Shown: positions 9,797 to 19,806, counted from the first letter of the stretch. The stretch is DNA of 64,000 nt from Vibrio sp. (GCA_028131545.1 JAOICL010000002.1:62001-126000), one strand, 5' to 3'. Numbers and translations: made by a program. The notes: generated from the letters alone by a model not told the origin.

Positions 9797-11935
9797 ATGC
9801 ATCAATATCTTGCCGTTACCTCAAATGGTCTTGAAAATCTATTGGTAGAAGAACTGACTCAGCTTGGTATTAGTGATCCTAAGCCTGTTCAAGCTGGTGT
9901 GCGATTTAAAGCGGATTTAGAGCAAATCTATCGAGTCTGTATTTGGAGCCGTCTAGCCTCACGTTTTGTTCGTGTACTTAGCGAGTTTACTTGTCAAGAT
10001 GATATGGATTTATATCTTGCTGTTTCTTCGATTTCTTGGGTTAAGCATTTCCATAGCTCTAAGAAGTTCGTTGTTGATTTTAATGGTACTAACCGTGAAA
10101 TTAGAAATAGCCAATACGGTGCAATGAAAGTTAAAGATGGTGTTGTTGATAGCTTTGAAAAGAAAAACCTACCAAGGCCATCTATCAGTAAAGAAAGCCC
10201 GGATTTACGTTTACATGTTCGCCTGCATCGAGAGAAAGCGATCATTGGTATTGATATGGTCGGTAGCGGGTTACACCAACGAGGCTATCGTACACAAGCA
10301 GGTCGAGCTCCTTTACGAGAAACATTAGCCAGCGCAATTATTAAACGCAGTGCTTGGGACATGAAAGAGCCTCTTATCGATCCTATGTGCGGTTCAGGAA
10401 CTATTTTGATTGAATCGGCGATGATGGCAGCCAATATGGCACCGGGTGTTCTCCGTAAGTATTGGTCTTTTGAAGCACTAGAAGATTTTAAACCAGAACT
10501 GTGGGCTCAAGTAAGATCTGAAGCGTCGGTAAAAGCAAAACGCGGTTTAAATAAGCTGGAGACGCGTTTTATTGGTTATGACAATGATTCTCAGGTAATA
10601 AAAACAGCAAGAGATAATGCTCGACGTGCTGGTGTTGAACATCTGATCGAGTTCCATATTGGTGATGCCGCAACATTGAAACGTCCTGAAGGGATATCTT
10701 CAGGCAGTATTATCTCTAACCCACCTTATGGTGAACGATTAGGTACAGAGCCTGGTTTAATTGCGCTTTATACGGCTTTTGGTGCTCAATTAAAGTCTGA
10801 GTTCCCAGGTTTCACAGCTTCAGTTTTTTCTAGCTCCGATGATTTATTAAGTTGCCTACGACTACGAGCGGATAAAACATTCAAATTGGACAATGGTGCG
10901 TTACCTTGTCAACAGAAAAACTATTCAATTTCTGATGTATCAAGAACGTCAGTGACTCCTAAGCAGCATGATGGTGCGGAAGTCTCACTGGTAGCTCCAG
11001 ATTTTGCTAACCGCTTGAAAAAGAATCTATCAAAAATCGGTAAGTGGGCTAAAAAAGAGCAATTAGATTGTTACCGTGTATATGATGCCGATCTTCCGGA
11101 ATACAATGTCGCTATTGATTTATATCTTGATCACGTTGTGGTTCAGGAATACGCAGCACCTAAGGATATTCCTGAAGAGAAGGCAAAGCGTCGTTTAACG
11201 GATATTATTCGTGCTATTATCCAAGTGCTGGGTGTGGATGCTAATAAAGTGGTATTGAAAGTTCGAGAAAAACAAAAGGGTCGTTCTCAATATCAAAGAA
11301 ATAAAACAGATAATGCAACCAAGATGAAGGTGCATGAGTACGGCGTGAACCTATTAGTTGATCTCTATAGCTATTTAGATACTGGATTATTTTTAGATCA
11401 TAAATTGACTCGACGACGCCTTGGCGAAATGGCTAAGGGCAAAAGCTTTTTAAACCTATTTTCATATACGGGATCGGCCAGTGTCCATGCCGCGTGTGCT
11501 GGTGCATCTTCAACGACGACCGTTGATATGTCTAATACGTATTTAGAATGGGCGAAAGAGAACATGGTATTGAATGGACAAGTAGGCCGTCAACATCAAT
11601 ATATTCAAGCGGATTGTTTACAATGGTTAGAAAATGAAACGAATCAGTATGATTTGATATTTATTGATCCACCAACGTTTTCAAATTCTAAGCGTATGGA
11701 GCAAACGTTTGACGTACAACGTGATCATTTGCAGTTAATGACATACTTAAAGAAATTATTGAAGCCAAACGGTACCATTGTATTTTCAAATAACAAACGC
11801 CACTTCAAAATGGATAGTGATGGAATGTCTGAATTAGCGTTAAATGCGAAGAACATCTCTTCACAGACCTTACCTTTAGATTTTTCACGCAACAAACATA
11901 TTCATAATTGTTGGTTAGTGACCCATAAAGGCTAA
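9797..11935 (+). CDS. rlmKL: Bifunctional 23S rRNA methyltransferase RlmK/RlmL
   Basis: Fused enzyme that makes m2G2445 (N-terminal RlmL part) and m7G2069 (C-terminal RlmK part) in 23S rRNA. The 712 residues show an N-terminal THUMP region, then the RlmL methyltransferase domain with DPMCGSGTI and the NPPYGERL catalytic motif. The RlmK domain follows, with [15 protein letters not shown] and [11 protein letters not shown]. The length equals the family norm of about 700. The start has AAGAAG ahead of it. A glutaredoxin-like gene begins 3 bp after the stop and uup overlaps that gene, so the three form one operon. Confidence 0.96.
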   Translation: MHQYLAVTSNGLENLLVEELTQLGISDPKPVQAGVRFKADLEQIYRVCIWSRLASRFVRVLSEFTCQDDMDLYLAVSSISWVKHFHSSKKFVVDFNGTNREIRNSQYGAMKVKDGVVDSFEKKNLPRPSISKESPDLRLHVRLHREKAIIGIDMVGSGLHQRGYRTQAGRAPLRETLASAIIKRSAWDMKEPLIDPMCGSGTILIESAMMAANMAPGVLRKYWSFEALEDFKPELWAQVRSEASVKAKRGLNKLETRFIGYDNDSQVIKTARDNARRAGVEHLIEFHIGDAATLKRPEGISSGSIISNPPYGERLGTEPGLIALYTAFGAQLKSEFPGFTASVFSSSDDLLSCLRLRADKTFKLDNGALPCQQKNYSISDVSRTSVTPKQHDGAEVSLVAPDFANRLKKNLSKIGKWAKKEQLDCYRVYDADLPEYNVAIDLYLDHVVVQEYAAPKDIPEEKAKRRLTDIIRAIIQVLGVDANKVVLKVREKQKGRSQYQRNKTDNATKMKVHEYGVNLLVDLYSYLDTGLFLDHKLTRRRLGEMAKGKSFLNLFSYTGSASVHAACAGASSTTTVDMSNTYLEWAKENMVLNGQVGRQHQYIQADCLQWLENETNQYDLIFIDPPTFSNSKRMEQTFDVQRDHLQLMTYLKKLLKPNGTIVFSNNKRHFKMDSDGMSELALNAKNISSQTLPLDFSRNKHIHNCWLVTHKG

Positions 11936-11938
11936 CCT

Positions 11939-12178
11939 GTGATTTTATACAGTACTGAAGGTTGCCATCTTTGTGAGATGGCATACCAACTTCTTATCGA
12001 ACTTAAATTAGAGAGTTTCGTTGAGGTAATTGATATTGCTTTCGATGATGAACTCTTTTCACGTTACGGTGTCACTATTCCAGTGTTGGTAATCAACGAC
12101 TCGGAATTGAATTGGCCCTTTGACATAACTACTTTACAAACTTGGTTAGGACAACATGGCATTACTTACCATCCATAA
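11939..12178 (+). CDS. Glutaredoxin-like protein, DUF836 type
   Basis: A 79-residue thioredoxin-fold protein. MILYSTEGCHLCEMAY gives the beta strand and the CxxC redox pair (CHLC), and the cis-proline region is GVTIPVLVIND. It starts with GTG at 11939, 3 bp after rlmKL, with AAAGG inside the end of rlmKL as ribosome binding site. Its last 23 bases overlap the start of uup in another frame, which suggests translational coupling. The partner and substrate are unknown. A matS-like 13-mer lies inside at 12063. Confidence 0.88.
   Translation: MILYSTEGCHLCEMAYQLLIELKLESFVEVIDIAFDDELFSRYGVTIPVLVINDSELNWPFDITTLQTWLGQHGITYHP
12063..12075. other. matS-like site, one mismatch
   Basis: GTTACGGTGTCAC differs from matS only at position 3 (T for G). 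It lies inside the glutaredoxin-like gene. The same substitution occurs at 8365, 18607 and 24523. Confidence 0.45.
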
Positions 12179-14078
12179 TGGATTACTCGCATTTGGTGAC
12201 CATCCTTTATTAGATCACGCGGATTTTGCATTACAAGAAAATGAACGAGTGTGCCTCGTTGGGCGAAATGGCGCTGGCAAATCAACACTCATGAAAATTT
12301 TAGATGGTAATGTGTTGATGGATGACGGAACACTCAAAATTACCTCTGATGTTGTTATTTCTCGTTTAGAGCAAGATCCCCCTAGAGATGAAGCTGGCAC
12401 GGTGTTCGAATATGTGTCAGGTGGTTTAACTGAAGTAGGAAGCAAATTGGCTCGATACCAAGAGCTATTAGATATTGTTTGTACCGACCCTTCAGAAAGT
12501 AACTTTAAAAAGCTGTCAAAGGTTCAAGATGAACTCGATCATCTGAATGCATGGCGTTTTGAAGAACGAATTCAAAATGTATTAGCTTCTTTAAACTTAC
12601 AGGGGGATACGCTATTAACGGATCTCTCTGGTGGTTGGCAACGAAAAGCGGCATTAGCAAGAGCGTTAGTATGCGACCCGGATATCCTTTTACTTGATGA
12701 GCCAACTAACCACTTGGATGTTTCAGCTATTGAATGGCTAGAAGGGTTCTTGAAAGATTTTAAAGGCTCAATCGTATTTATTTCTCATGACCGTGCATTT
12801 ATTAAATCAATGGCGACACGTATTGTGGATTTAGATCGAGGTAAGTTGAATTCTTTCCCTGGTAATTACGATCAATACCTTATCGATAAAGAAGAACAAC
12901 TTCGTGTAGAAGATATGCAGAATGCGGAATTCGATAAAAAGCTTGCTCAAGAAGAGGTTTGGATTCGCCAAGGCATTAAAGCGAGACGTACTCGTAATGA
13001 GGGGCGTGTAAGAGCGCTAAAGAAACTAAGAGAAGAACGTCATGATCGTCGTGAAGTTCAAGGTAAAGCGAATATTCAAATTGATAGCGCCGCTCGCTCT
13101 GGCAAAATTGTCTTTGAAGCCGAGAACCTTAATTATGAAATTGATGGCCAAACGATTGTTTCCGATTTCAGCTTTAATATTATGCGTGGCGATCGTATCG
13201 CACTGATTGGGCCAAATGGCTGTGGTAAGAGTACCTTATTGAAGCTGTTACTTGGGAAACTAGAGCCAACATCAGGGCGTTTACATTGTGGTACTAAGTT
13301 AGAAGTTGCGTATTTCGATCAATATCGTGAAATTCTAGATCCTGAGAAGTCTGTTATTGATAATCTTGCAGACGGAAAGCAAGAAGTTATGGTAGGTGGT
13401 CGTCAGCGTCATGCATTAAGTTACCTTCAAGACTTCTTATTTGCGCCTAAAAGAGCACGTACCCCTGTAAAGGCGTTATCAGGTGGTGAAAAGAATCGTT
13501 TATTATTAGCTCGTATATTCCTACGTTCTAATAACTTGCTAGTACTTGATGAACCAACGAATGATTTAGATATTGAAACGTTGGAACTTTTAGAAGATTT
13601 GCTTGCCAATTATCAAGGCACGTTATTATTAGTCAGTCACGATCGTGAATTTGTTGATAATACAGTTATGTCTAGTTGGATTTTTGAAGGTGAAGGCGTG
13701 ATTGGTGATTACGTAGGTGGTTACCATGATGCTCAGAAGCAACGACTTCAATCGTCTACTTTTTTGACAAAAGAGAAAGAAAAAGAGAAAACGCTCACAG
13801 TAGAAAGTAAGCCAGTTGATTCACAACAAAAAGCAGAGCAGATTAAACCTAAGAAGCTTTCTTACAAATTACAAAAAGAACTGGAAGAATTACCACTAAT
13901 ACTAGAGAACTTTGAAACTCAAATAGAAGAGTTTCAAGAAATCGTTAATGCCTCTGACTTCTTTTCTAAACCGGTAGAAGAAACTCAGCCTGTTTTAGAT
14001 GAGCTTGCTAAAGTAGAGTCAGAGCTTGAAATTGCCTTTGAACGCTGGGAAGAATTAGAAGCGATGCAGCAAGGTTAA
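12156..14078 (+). CDS. uup: ABC-F ATPase Uup
   Basis: Soluble ABC-F protein with two ATPase domains and no membrane segments; the family acts on ribosomes or on DNA and branch-migration intermediates. Walker A motifs are GRNGAGKST (near residue 36) and GPNGCGKST. The signature motifs are LSGGWQRK and LSGGEKNR, and the Walker B motifs are LLLDEPTNHLD and LVLDEPTNDLD. A linker between the domains and a C-terminal charged coiled-coil segment (about residues 540-640) are typical of Uup. The 640 residues match the family. The start overlaps the preceding gene by 23 bp. Confidence 0.96.
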   Translation: MALLTIHNGLLAFGDHPLLDHADFALQENERVCLVGRNGAGKSTLMKILDGNVLMDDGTLKITSDVVISRLEQDPPRDEAGTVFEYVSGGLTEVGSKLARYQELLDIVCTDPSESNFKKLSKVQDELDHLNAWRFEERIQNVLASLNLQGDTLLTDLSGGWQRKAALARALVCDPDILLLDEPTNHLDVSAIEWLEGFLKDFKGSIVFISHDRAFIKSMATRIVDLDRGKLNSFPGNYDQYLIDKEEQLRVEDMQNAEFDKKLAQEEVWIRQGIKARRTRNEGRVRALKKLREERHDRREVQGKANIQIDSAARSGKIVFEAENLNYEIDGQTIVSDFSFNIMRGDRIALIGPNGCGKSTLLKLLLGKLEPTSGRLHCGTKLEVAYFDQYREILDPEKSVIDNLADGKQEVMVGGRQRHALSYLQDFLFAPKRARTPVKALSGGEKNRLLLARIFLRSNNLLVLDEPTNDLDIETLELLEDLLANYQGTLLLVSHDREFVDNTVMSSWIFEGEGVIGDYVGGYHDAQKQRLQSSTFLTKEKEKEKTLTVESKPVDSQQKAEQIKPKKLSYKLQKELEELPLILENFETQIEEFQEIVNASDFFSKPVEETQPVLDELAKVESELEIAFERWEELEAMQQG

Positions 14079-14111
14079 GCTGATAATAACTATAAGGACA
14101 TGTTCGGTCGT

Positions 14112-15740
14112 ATGAACAAACAAAGTATGTTTAAAATATCAATGATAGCAGGGCTTGTCTCTGCTTCTTTTAGCGCTCAGTCGTACGTTTATACTGTACA
14201 TGAAGCTCAACTTACTTATTCTGATTACACCAATGCGTATGGATCTGCGATTCAAGCATCTAATAGTGGCTCTTGTTTCGACAATGCGTGTAATGAATCA
14301 GATTATTTGATGGCTGTCGATACACGTCATAGTCCTGTAGGACTAAGTCTACGCGAAGAAGCTCCTTTTGCTATGGATAATCGTTTCCGCTATATCCATT
14401 CTCAAGATGACTTTGAAGATTATTGTTATGATCAACTGGGTTACGCAACATGCGACTCTTGGGCTGAAGCGCAGTGGACTGGTTATAACTTAGAGTTAAA
14501 TGGTAATTACACGAATGCTATTGTGACAGTCGATGATAATTCTTATGCCTCTAATGAAAATGGCGTTATTAATACCATTTCATCTAATCGAACTTTAATT
14601 GGTAATGAACGTGACGGTGCTAACTATCGTAATTTAGCTTTTGGTCTGTATTCAATGACACCGACAGGTAGTGGTGCAGCGGTAGTAGAAACAAGAGCCT
14701 TTGATATTGATTCCTCTGAAACTTACACTGTCGGTAGCGCCTCTCGTTATGCAGCGAATGATGATACCGAAAATGATCCTGCGGATCACTTTACATCGAA
14801 ACCCGCTATTTTTTGGTCTGGTGGTTCACTTGAATTGGCTTGGGGGATAAACGACGCAGAAGATAATGAACGTTTGGCCCAAGGTAGTATGCGCACTGTC
14901 TATTATGATCAAACAAACAGTGTTTTGTATGCTGGTGGTTATAATAACTATGAAGACCAACGTATGGATGCAACTATTTTCACTTGTACGTCTGTCACTG
15001 GAGGCAGTGTTGAGTCATCAAACTGTTCTTCTACGGCCGTTGCTAATGCAGAGAGTGGTGATGATTTTACGTATTCAAACTCGGTGGTTACCAGTCTAAA
15101 CTCAACTTCTATGGCGATCGGTGAGTCTAAACTTGCTGGTGATAATCCTCAGAGTGGTACTGCTGCCAATAAGCCATTTTTCATTCGTGATATTACGAAC
15201 CCTAGCGCGGTTTATTTAGAAGATACTGGTGATAGCTTATTCTTTGATAGTGTAGGTGGTAAAGCTGGTGCCCTTAATGATGATGGCTTGATGGTGGGGC
15301 AAATTGATGTTGAAAGACTAAGGGAAGTAGGTGGTCGTGAACGTAGAGAACGTGCCTTTATTTATCCTATTGATGTAGAACATTCCGTATTAGGTTCTAA
15401 AGCCTATTTACTTGATGATTTAGTTAATGGAGCATCAGGTGCAAATCAATACCGTATTTTTGATGCAACAGACATTAATAATGATGGTGTTATATCGGCA
15501 TCTGCTTTTAAATGTGAAGGTGGTTATGATGATACAACATACGATTCTCTATGTGGTGCAGGTAGCCAAGATGAAAGTATTGTGGCAATTAAACTTCTTC
15601 CTGTAAATGGTAGTGTGAATGCTAATATCGATCAGCGCGAATACAGTAGCAATAGTATCGAACGAGAAGCCGGTAGTTTGTCTTGGGGCTTATTATCGCT
15701 TCTTGGCGGTTTAGGATTCATGCGTCGTTTCATTAAATAA
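14112..15740 (+). CDS. DUF3466 family secreted protein with C-terminal sorting-like tail
   Basis: A 542-residue exported protein of unknown function, recognised as the Vibrio/Shewanella DUF3466 type. An N-terminal signal peptide (MNKQSMFKIS, then hydrophobic, ending near SAQS) is followed by an acidic Asp/Asn/Ser-rich body with four or more cysteines. The tail AGSLSWGLLSLLGGLGFMRRF has the three parts of a GlyGly-CTERM-like signal: a small-residue motif, a hydrophobic helix and basic residues. An ATG at 14100 is also in frame, but AAGGA is only 1 base from it. From 14112 the spacing is 13, so the start is uncertain. Confidence 0.8.
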   Translation: MNKQSMFKISMIAGLVSASFSAQSYVYTVHEAQLTYSDYTNAYGSAIQASNSGSCFDNACNESDYLMAVDTRHSPVGLSLREEAPFAMDNRFRYIHSQDDFEDYCYDQLGYATCDSWAEAQWTGYNLELNGNYTNAIVTVDDNSYASNENGVINTISSNRTLIGNERDGANYRNLAFGLYSMTPTGSGAAVVETRAFDIDSSETYTVGSASRYAANDDTENDPADHFTSKPAIFWSGGSLELAWGINDAEDNERLAQGSMRTVYYDQTNSVLYAGGYNNYEDQRMDATIFTCTSVTGGSVESSNCSSTAVANAESGDDFTYSNSVVTSLNSTSMAIGESKLAGDNPQSGTAANKPFFIRDITNPSAVYLEDTGDSLFFDSVGGKAGALNDDGLMVGQIDVERLREVGGRERRERAFIYPIDVEHSVLGSKAYLLDDLVNGASGANQYRIFDATDINNDGVISASAFKCEGGYDDTTYDSLCGAGSQDESIVAIKLLPVNGSVNANIDQREYSSNSIEREAGSLSWGLLSLLGGLGFMRRFIK

Positions 15741-15892
15741 CGATAGATTTCTGTAGGTTGTCACACTAAGGCAATAAAGTGTGTATAAAAACTTGAGAAA
15801 CTCTGATTTTTGAACAATCCTTATATTGAGCGGTGAATGAAAGCACTTACTTTTATTCACCGAAGTTTATATTCGTGTATGAGGACGATAAT

Positions 15893-16066
15893 ATGAAGAG
15901 ACAGAAGCGTGATCGCTTAGATCGAGCACAATCTCAAGGATTTAAAGCTGGTATTAATGGTCGTACATCTGGTGACTGTCCATACCAACAAACGGATGCT
16001 CGATCCTATTGGTTAGGTGGTTGGCGAGATGCACAGAATGCAAAAGAATCAGGTTTCTTTTTGTAA
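15893..16066 (+). CDS. rmf: Ribosome modulation factor
   Basis: A 57-residue basic protein that dimerises 70S ribosomes into inactive 100S particles in stationary phase. MKRQKRDRLDRAQSQGFKAG, CPYQQTDARSYWLGGWRDA match Rmf closely. The start at 15893 has GAGGA 7 bases upstream; the open frame extends back to 15833, but that part has no family match. Rmf sits next to fabA, as in E. coli, although the pqiABC genes found between uup and rmf in E. coli are absent and a DUF3466 gene takes their place. Confidence 0.95.
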   Translation: MKRQKRDRLDRAQSQGFKAGINGRTSGDCPYQQTDARSYWLGGWRDAQNAKESGFFL

Positions 16067-16086
16067 TCATTCATACATATGAAAAT

Positions 16087-16114
16087 GAGAGCCTTTTATT
16101 GAGGCTCTTTTTAT
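16087..16114 (+). terminator. Terminator of rmf
   Basis: The stem AGAGCC pairs with GGCTCT, followed by TTTTTATTT. It lies 20 bp after the rmf stop. Confidence 0.8.
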
Positions 16115-16155
16115 TTGTCAATTTAACGCACTATAACTAACTATGTTGGCGTAAT

Positions 16156-16193
16156 AAAAAAGCTGAGGAAACTATATTCCGTCAGCTTTTTTA
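16156..16193. terminator. Bidirectional terminator between rmf and fabA
   Basis: AAAAAGCTGA-GGAA pairs with TTCCGTCAGCTTTTTT across a loop, with one bulged base. A and T runs on both sides make it usable for both convergent genes. It lies just past the fabA stop. Confidence 0.8.
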
Positions 16194-16199
16194 TGGGAC

Positions 16200-16718
16200 T
16201 TAAAACTTAGAAGTATCTTGGAATAAGCCTACTTTTAAATCTTTAGCAACGTAGATTTCTTTACCATCAACAAGAACACGGCCATCAGCTAGACCCATAA
16301 CGAGTTTACGGTTAACTACACGCTTCATTGTAATTTCGTACGTTACTTTTTTCGCAGTAGGAAGGATTTGGCCTGTGAATTTAACTTCACCAACACCAAG
16401 TGCTCGACCTTTACCTTTACCGCCAACCCAGCCTAAGAAAAAGCCAACTAGCTGCCACATTGCATCAAGACCAAGACAACCAGGCATTACAGGGTCGCCA
16501 GGGAAGTGGCAATCGAAGAACCATAAGTCAGGAGTGATATCCAACTCAGCAATGATAAGTCCTTTACCGTGTGCACCTTCAGTTTCTGACATTTTTGAGA
16601 TGCGATCCATCATCAGCATGTTAGGAGCTGGAAGTTGTGGGTAACCTGGGCCAAAAAGTTCACCTTGGCTTGAAGCCAATAGGTCTTCACGATTGTAAGA
16701 TTCGCGTTTATTTTGCAT
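16200..16718 (-). CDS. fabA: 3-hydroxydecanoyl-ACP dehydratase/isomerase
   Basis: Makes the cis double bond of unsaturated fatty acids: it dehydrates 3-hydroxydecanoyl-ACP and isomerises trans-2- to cis-3-decenoyl-ACP. The 172 residues are a hotdog fold of the FabA length. The catalytic pair is visible: His71 in [12 protein letters not shown] and Asp85 in [14 protein letters not shown] minus-strand promoter lies 30 bp upstream, and a shared terminator lies downstream. lonH lies upstream on the same strand and would need its own transcript or read through. Confidence 0.97.
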   Translation of the reverse strand: MQNKRESYNREDLLASSQGELFGPGYPQLPAPNMLMMDRISKMSETEGAHGKGLIIAELDITPDLWFFDCHFPGDPVMPGCLGLDAMWQLVGFFLGWVGGKGKGRALGVGEVKFTGQILPTAKKVTYEITMKRVVNRKLVMGLADGRVLVDGKEIYVAKDLKVGLFQDTSKF

Positions 16719-16747
16719 TATATTTTACTCCGGTTTTTAACAGGGGA

Positions 16748-16776
16748 ATGTTAGAGAACCCTGTACCATCAATCAA
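16748..16776 (-). promoter_or_regulatory. Predicted sigma-70 promoter of fabA
   Basis: On the minus strand, TTGATT (16776-16771) and TAACAT (16753-16748) are separated by exactly 17 bp. The predicted start near 16741 leaves about 20 bases before the fabA ATG. No clear FadR or FabR palindrome was recognised. Confidence 0.6.
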
Positions 16777-16788
16777 GTAGAAATAGCA

Positions 16789-18420
16789 TTAAAAGAACCA
16801 ATTTCTTATTTTTCGTACCCAATTTTGATCTTGGGCATCGCCATCAAGAAAATTATCGATTCTGTCAGCTATTTTACCGAGGATGCTTTCTTCAGTTTCA
16901 TGTTGAAATGGTTCATTCATAATTAACTGGACAGCGTCATCTACATTTTCAACTGTCCAGATATGGAATTGTTTTGCTTGTATGCTCGACACTACATCTT
17001 TATGTAAGGATAGGTTTTTTAAATTTGCTCGCGGTAGAATAATGCCTTGATTACCCGTTAAACCATTATGGTGACATACACGATAAAATCCTTCAATTTT
17101 CTCGTTGACGCCTCCAACAGCTTGTACTCGTCCAAATTGATCAACTGCTCCAGTTACGGCAACTTCTTGGTTAATCGGCACATCAGAGAGCGCACTGACT
17201 AATGAACATAATTCGGCTAGTGAAGCGCTATCGCCATCAACTTCGCTATAGGATTGTTCAAATACAATAGAAGCAGAAAAGGGCATTGGTTCATCTAAGT
17301 CGAGTGCGCTGCTGATGAAAGCCTGCATAATCATCATGCCCTTAGCATGTAGATTGCCACCTAATTCTGCTTTACGTTCAACATCATGAACATCACCATC
17401 ACCAAAATGAACAACACAAGAGATTCTTGCTGGTTCACCATAACTAATTGGGTGCCCAGGCATATCAATAACCGTTAATCCATTAACTTGACCAATTTGT
17501 TTACCTTTGGTTTCAATTAAAACCTGCCCAGATGTGATATCTTGTAATGCTCTTTCAGGTAAGAAAGATTGTTGGTAATGGATGTTATCTAACGCAGAAT
17601 CTAGAGCACTATAACTTAAGTTGTCGCTGTTATCTAAATATACTTTTGCACTAGACAATAAACCGATAAACCAAACAATATCTAAAGGCATATAAGCTTG
17701 GTCTTCAGTATAACGAGCACCCGCATTTAGTAGCCTTGGTATGGCTTCATTAGACAGTTTTGGTAAATTGTAATGTTCAGTTAACCAATGAATATAGCCA
17801 AAATAAGGCTTAACATTATTCGTTGTTAATTCGATGTCTAGTTCGATTTCGCTAAACAAACTGAGTCCAGACAAAATATCATCATCAAAGTAATCTAACT
17901 CTGCTAACTGATTACGATCGCCAATAATAATAAGCTGCAACGAACTCTCTATCACTTCACAGGAGTCGACGACTTTACCGTGGCTCATGATTAATTTAGG
18001 AACACTATAACCAAGCAATAAGCTTTTTAAATCTAACCAATTTTTTGGTTGGCTTAATAATGCATTAGCTGAAACAATCAAAAAACCATTATGAGCCTGT
18101 TCACATAAGGAAAGGGTATCTTTGTGTTGAGAGCCAAAAAGTGAAAAAGAATCGATTCGCTCTGAATGAATTACAGGCTGGTTATCATCGACTAAACCAA
18201 GCAATTTATCTTTGACCAAAGTCCGATATAAAGCATTGTCCGGTGAGTTAATTAGCAGAAACTTAGGGAATTCTTTTGTATATGAAAAATGTCTTAATGT
18301 ATTTTCTAAACGAGTTTGTAAAGAGAAAAAATCTGTTGGAACAAGTGTTTGGTAACTGTTTATTTCATCACTAATGTGATCATAGTTCGGAATAGCGGAA
18401 TGCCATGCTTCGTGATTCAT
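16789..18420 (-). CDS. lonH: Lon-like protease LonH/YcbZ
   Basis: Predicted ATP-independent or AAA-like Lon-family peptidase of 543 residues. The C-terminal S16 protease domain is clear: VDGDSASLAELC carries the catalytic serine, and VGGVNEKIEGF carries the catalytic lysine. The N-terminal half has a degenerate AAA-like region without a convincing Walker A motif (LLINSPDNALYRTLV is the nearest), as is usual for YcbZ. The gene lies between fabA and matP, as in E. coli. Its substrates are not known. No other family fits. Confidence 0.9.
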   Translation of the reverse strand: MNHEAWHSAIPNYDHISDEINSYQTLVPTDFFSLQTRLENTLRHFSYTKEFPKFLLINSPDNALYRTLVKDKLLGLVDDNQPVIHSERIDSFSLFGSQHKDTLSLCEQAHNGFLIVSANALLSQPKNWLDLKSLLLGYSVPKLIMSHGKVVDSCEVIESSLQLIIIGDRNQLAELDYFDDDILSGLSLFSEIELDIELTTNNVKPYFGYIHWLTEHYNLPKLSNEAIPRLLNAGARYTEDQAYMPLDIVWFIGLLSSAKVYLDNSDNLSYSALDSALDNIHYQQSFLPERALQDITSGQVLIETKGKQIGQVNGLTVIDMPGHPISYGEPARISCVVHFGDGDVHDVERKAELGGNLHAKGMMIMQAFISSALDLDEPMPFSASIVFEQSYSEVDGDSASLAELCSLVSALSDVPINQEVAVTGAVDQFGRVQAVGGVNEKIEGFYRVCHHNGLTGNQGIILPRANLKNLSLHKDVVSSIQAKQFHIWTVENVDDAVQLIMNEPFQHETEESILGKIADRIDNFLDGDAQDQNWVRKIRNWFF

Positions 18421-18606
18421 AAAGGTTCACATATTTGTTTTATCGAGTCGTAAATCCGATCTGAATTTACGGAAATTAAGTACTTAAATATAGAAATTAA
18501 GACGATCGTGCATATTATCGGATTGTAATGCAGTATCAAGTATACAATAAAAAGCCTTTAAACAAAAAGGGGGGCTATATCTCTATTTTATACAAGCACT
18601 TTTTAG

Positions 18607-18619
18607 GTTACACTGTCAC
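18607..18619. other. matS-like site in the matP promoter region
   Basis: GTTACACTGTCAC differs from matS only at position 3. It ends 35 bp before the matP ATG and directly abuts a possible -10 box, TATAGT (18620-18625). MatP bound here could repress its own gene; that is inference. Confidence 0.6.
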
Positions 18620-18654
18620 TATAGTGATTTAACATGTTTTAAAAGGGTAATTAG

Positions 18655-19101
18655 ATGAAGTATCAACAACTAGATAATCTAGAATGCGGCTGGAAGTGGG
18701 AATATCTTGTTAAAAAATGGAAGTCTGGTGTTGCGATTACATGTCATATTGATACAAGTGAAGCAGAACAAGCAATAAAACGATTAGTCGAATTAGAATC
18801 TGAGCCGACTCAAGTCATCGAATGGATAGATGCTCATATGTCGGATGATCTTATCATCAAACTCAATCAAGCTATACGAGCCAAAAGGAAGCGTCATTTT
18901 AACGCAGAGCAAATTCATACCAGAAAAAAATCGATTGATCTCGATTATAGAGTTTGGGAACGACTAGCACAAAAGTCAGATGAATTAGGTTGTACGTTAT
19001 CGGAAACAATAGAATACCTCTTATCTGAAGCATCTAAAACTGAAGAGGCAAAATTCACCATGACATCCCTAAAAGATGATTTATCTGATTTACTTGGCTA
19101 A
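18655..19101 (+). CDS. matP: Macrodomain Ter protein MatP
   Basis: DNA-binding protein that organises the terminus region by binding matS sites and linking them to the division machinery through ZapB. The 148 residues match MatP: MKYQQLDNLECGWKWEYLVKKW, then HIDTSEAEQAIKRL, the basic stretch RAKRKRHFNAEQIHTRKKSIDLDYRVWERL (split here by position, residues about 75-105), and a ribbon-helix-helix with LGCTLSETIEYLL. The C-terminal segment (DDLSDLLG) fits the tetramerisation helix. The order fabA-lonH-matP is conserved with E. coli. AAGGG lies just ahead of the start. A matS-like site lies in its promoter. Confidence 0.96.
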   Translation: MKYQQLDNLECGWKWEYLVKKWKSGVAITCHIDTSEAEQAIKRLVELESEPTQVIEWIDAHMSDDLIIKLNQAIRAKRKRHFNAEQIHTRKKSIDLDYRVWERLAQKSDELGCTLSETIEYLLSEASKTEEAKFTMTSLKDDLSDLLG

Positions 19102-19234
19102 TAACTAACTTATCGATTACATGAAAACTCGTTTAGATAGAGAAAAGCAATATCGTGTGATTGTTCAATGCCATGTGTTTATTTACATTACGAACCCGAT
19201 ATTTGATTAATGTCTATTGATTTGAGGCTAGGTA

Positions 19235-19570
19235 ATGTGTGGTTTGATCAGAATACTAATGATGATTTTGATGTTAAGTTTGTTTGAAGCTAAAGCAAGC
19301 GGCGATGATTCAGATCGAAATAAGCTCGCACGACTTTTTAAAAAGAAGATACAGGTATATGTGAACTCTAAAGAGCTACAGAACAGAAATGCGTTTTGTA
19401 ATGTGTATATCGAGATGGCTTATCAACATCAACGTGGAATAGTCAAATCGATAAAAACTCAAGGCAACCGTGAATTATGCCAAGTCAGTAAAAAAGCGAT
19501 TAAGGTGGGAACCAGCCATAAATATCCATTTAGAGATAAGTATTTAAGATTGCATATTAAAATGAAGTAA
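19235..19570 (+). CDS. Small exported protein resembling the TolA C-terminal domain
   Basis: A 111-residue protein with a signal peptide (MCGLIRILMMILMLSLFEAKAS). Residues about 27-111 resemble domain III of TolA: a helix (LARLFKKKI), then CNVYIEMA, a turn, GIVKSIKTQGNRELCQVSKKAIK. The two cysteines are 27 residues apart, close to the TolA disulphide pair. It lacks the TolA membrane anchor and long helical domain, so it is a free periplasmic version. The function is unknown. It lies 133 bp after matP. The resemblance is by eye and needs a profile search. Confidence 0.55.
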   Translation: MCGLIRILMMILMLSLFEAKASGDDSDRNKLARLFKKKIQVYVNSKELQNRNAFCNVYIEMAYQHQRGIVKSIKTQGNRELCQVSKKAIKVGTSHKYPFRDKYLRLHIKMK

Positions 19571-19806
19571 TTTTGTTGTTTATATAGTCCTATAATTACC
19601 GCAAACCTAAGTGCGCATTATGTATATTATGTTAAATTAATAGTTAAAAGTTTATTCTTCCTATTTGATTGTATCCCCCTTTATAGCTGAGTTAACAGAT
19701 TAAGCTTTAACATAACTATTTACCATAAAGTATATAATTAACAATGATATCATCTCATGATGATATACATGCCAATTATAGAATCGGTGCTTTATTTAAA
19801 ATGCGA

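Noticed and set aside
16375..16644. 89-codon plus-strand frame inside fabA
   Set aside because: It is antisense to a fully conserved fabA with both active-site residues.
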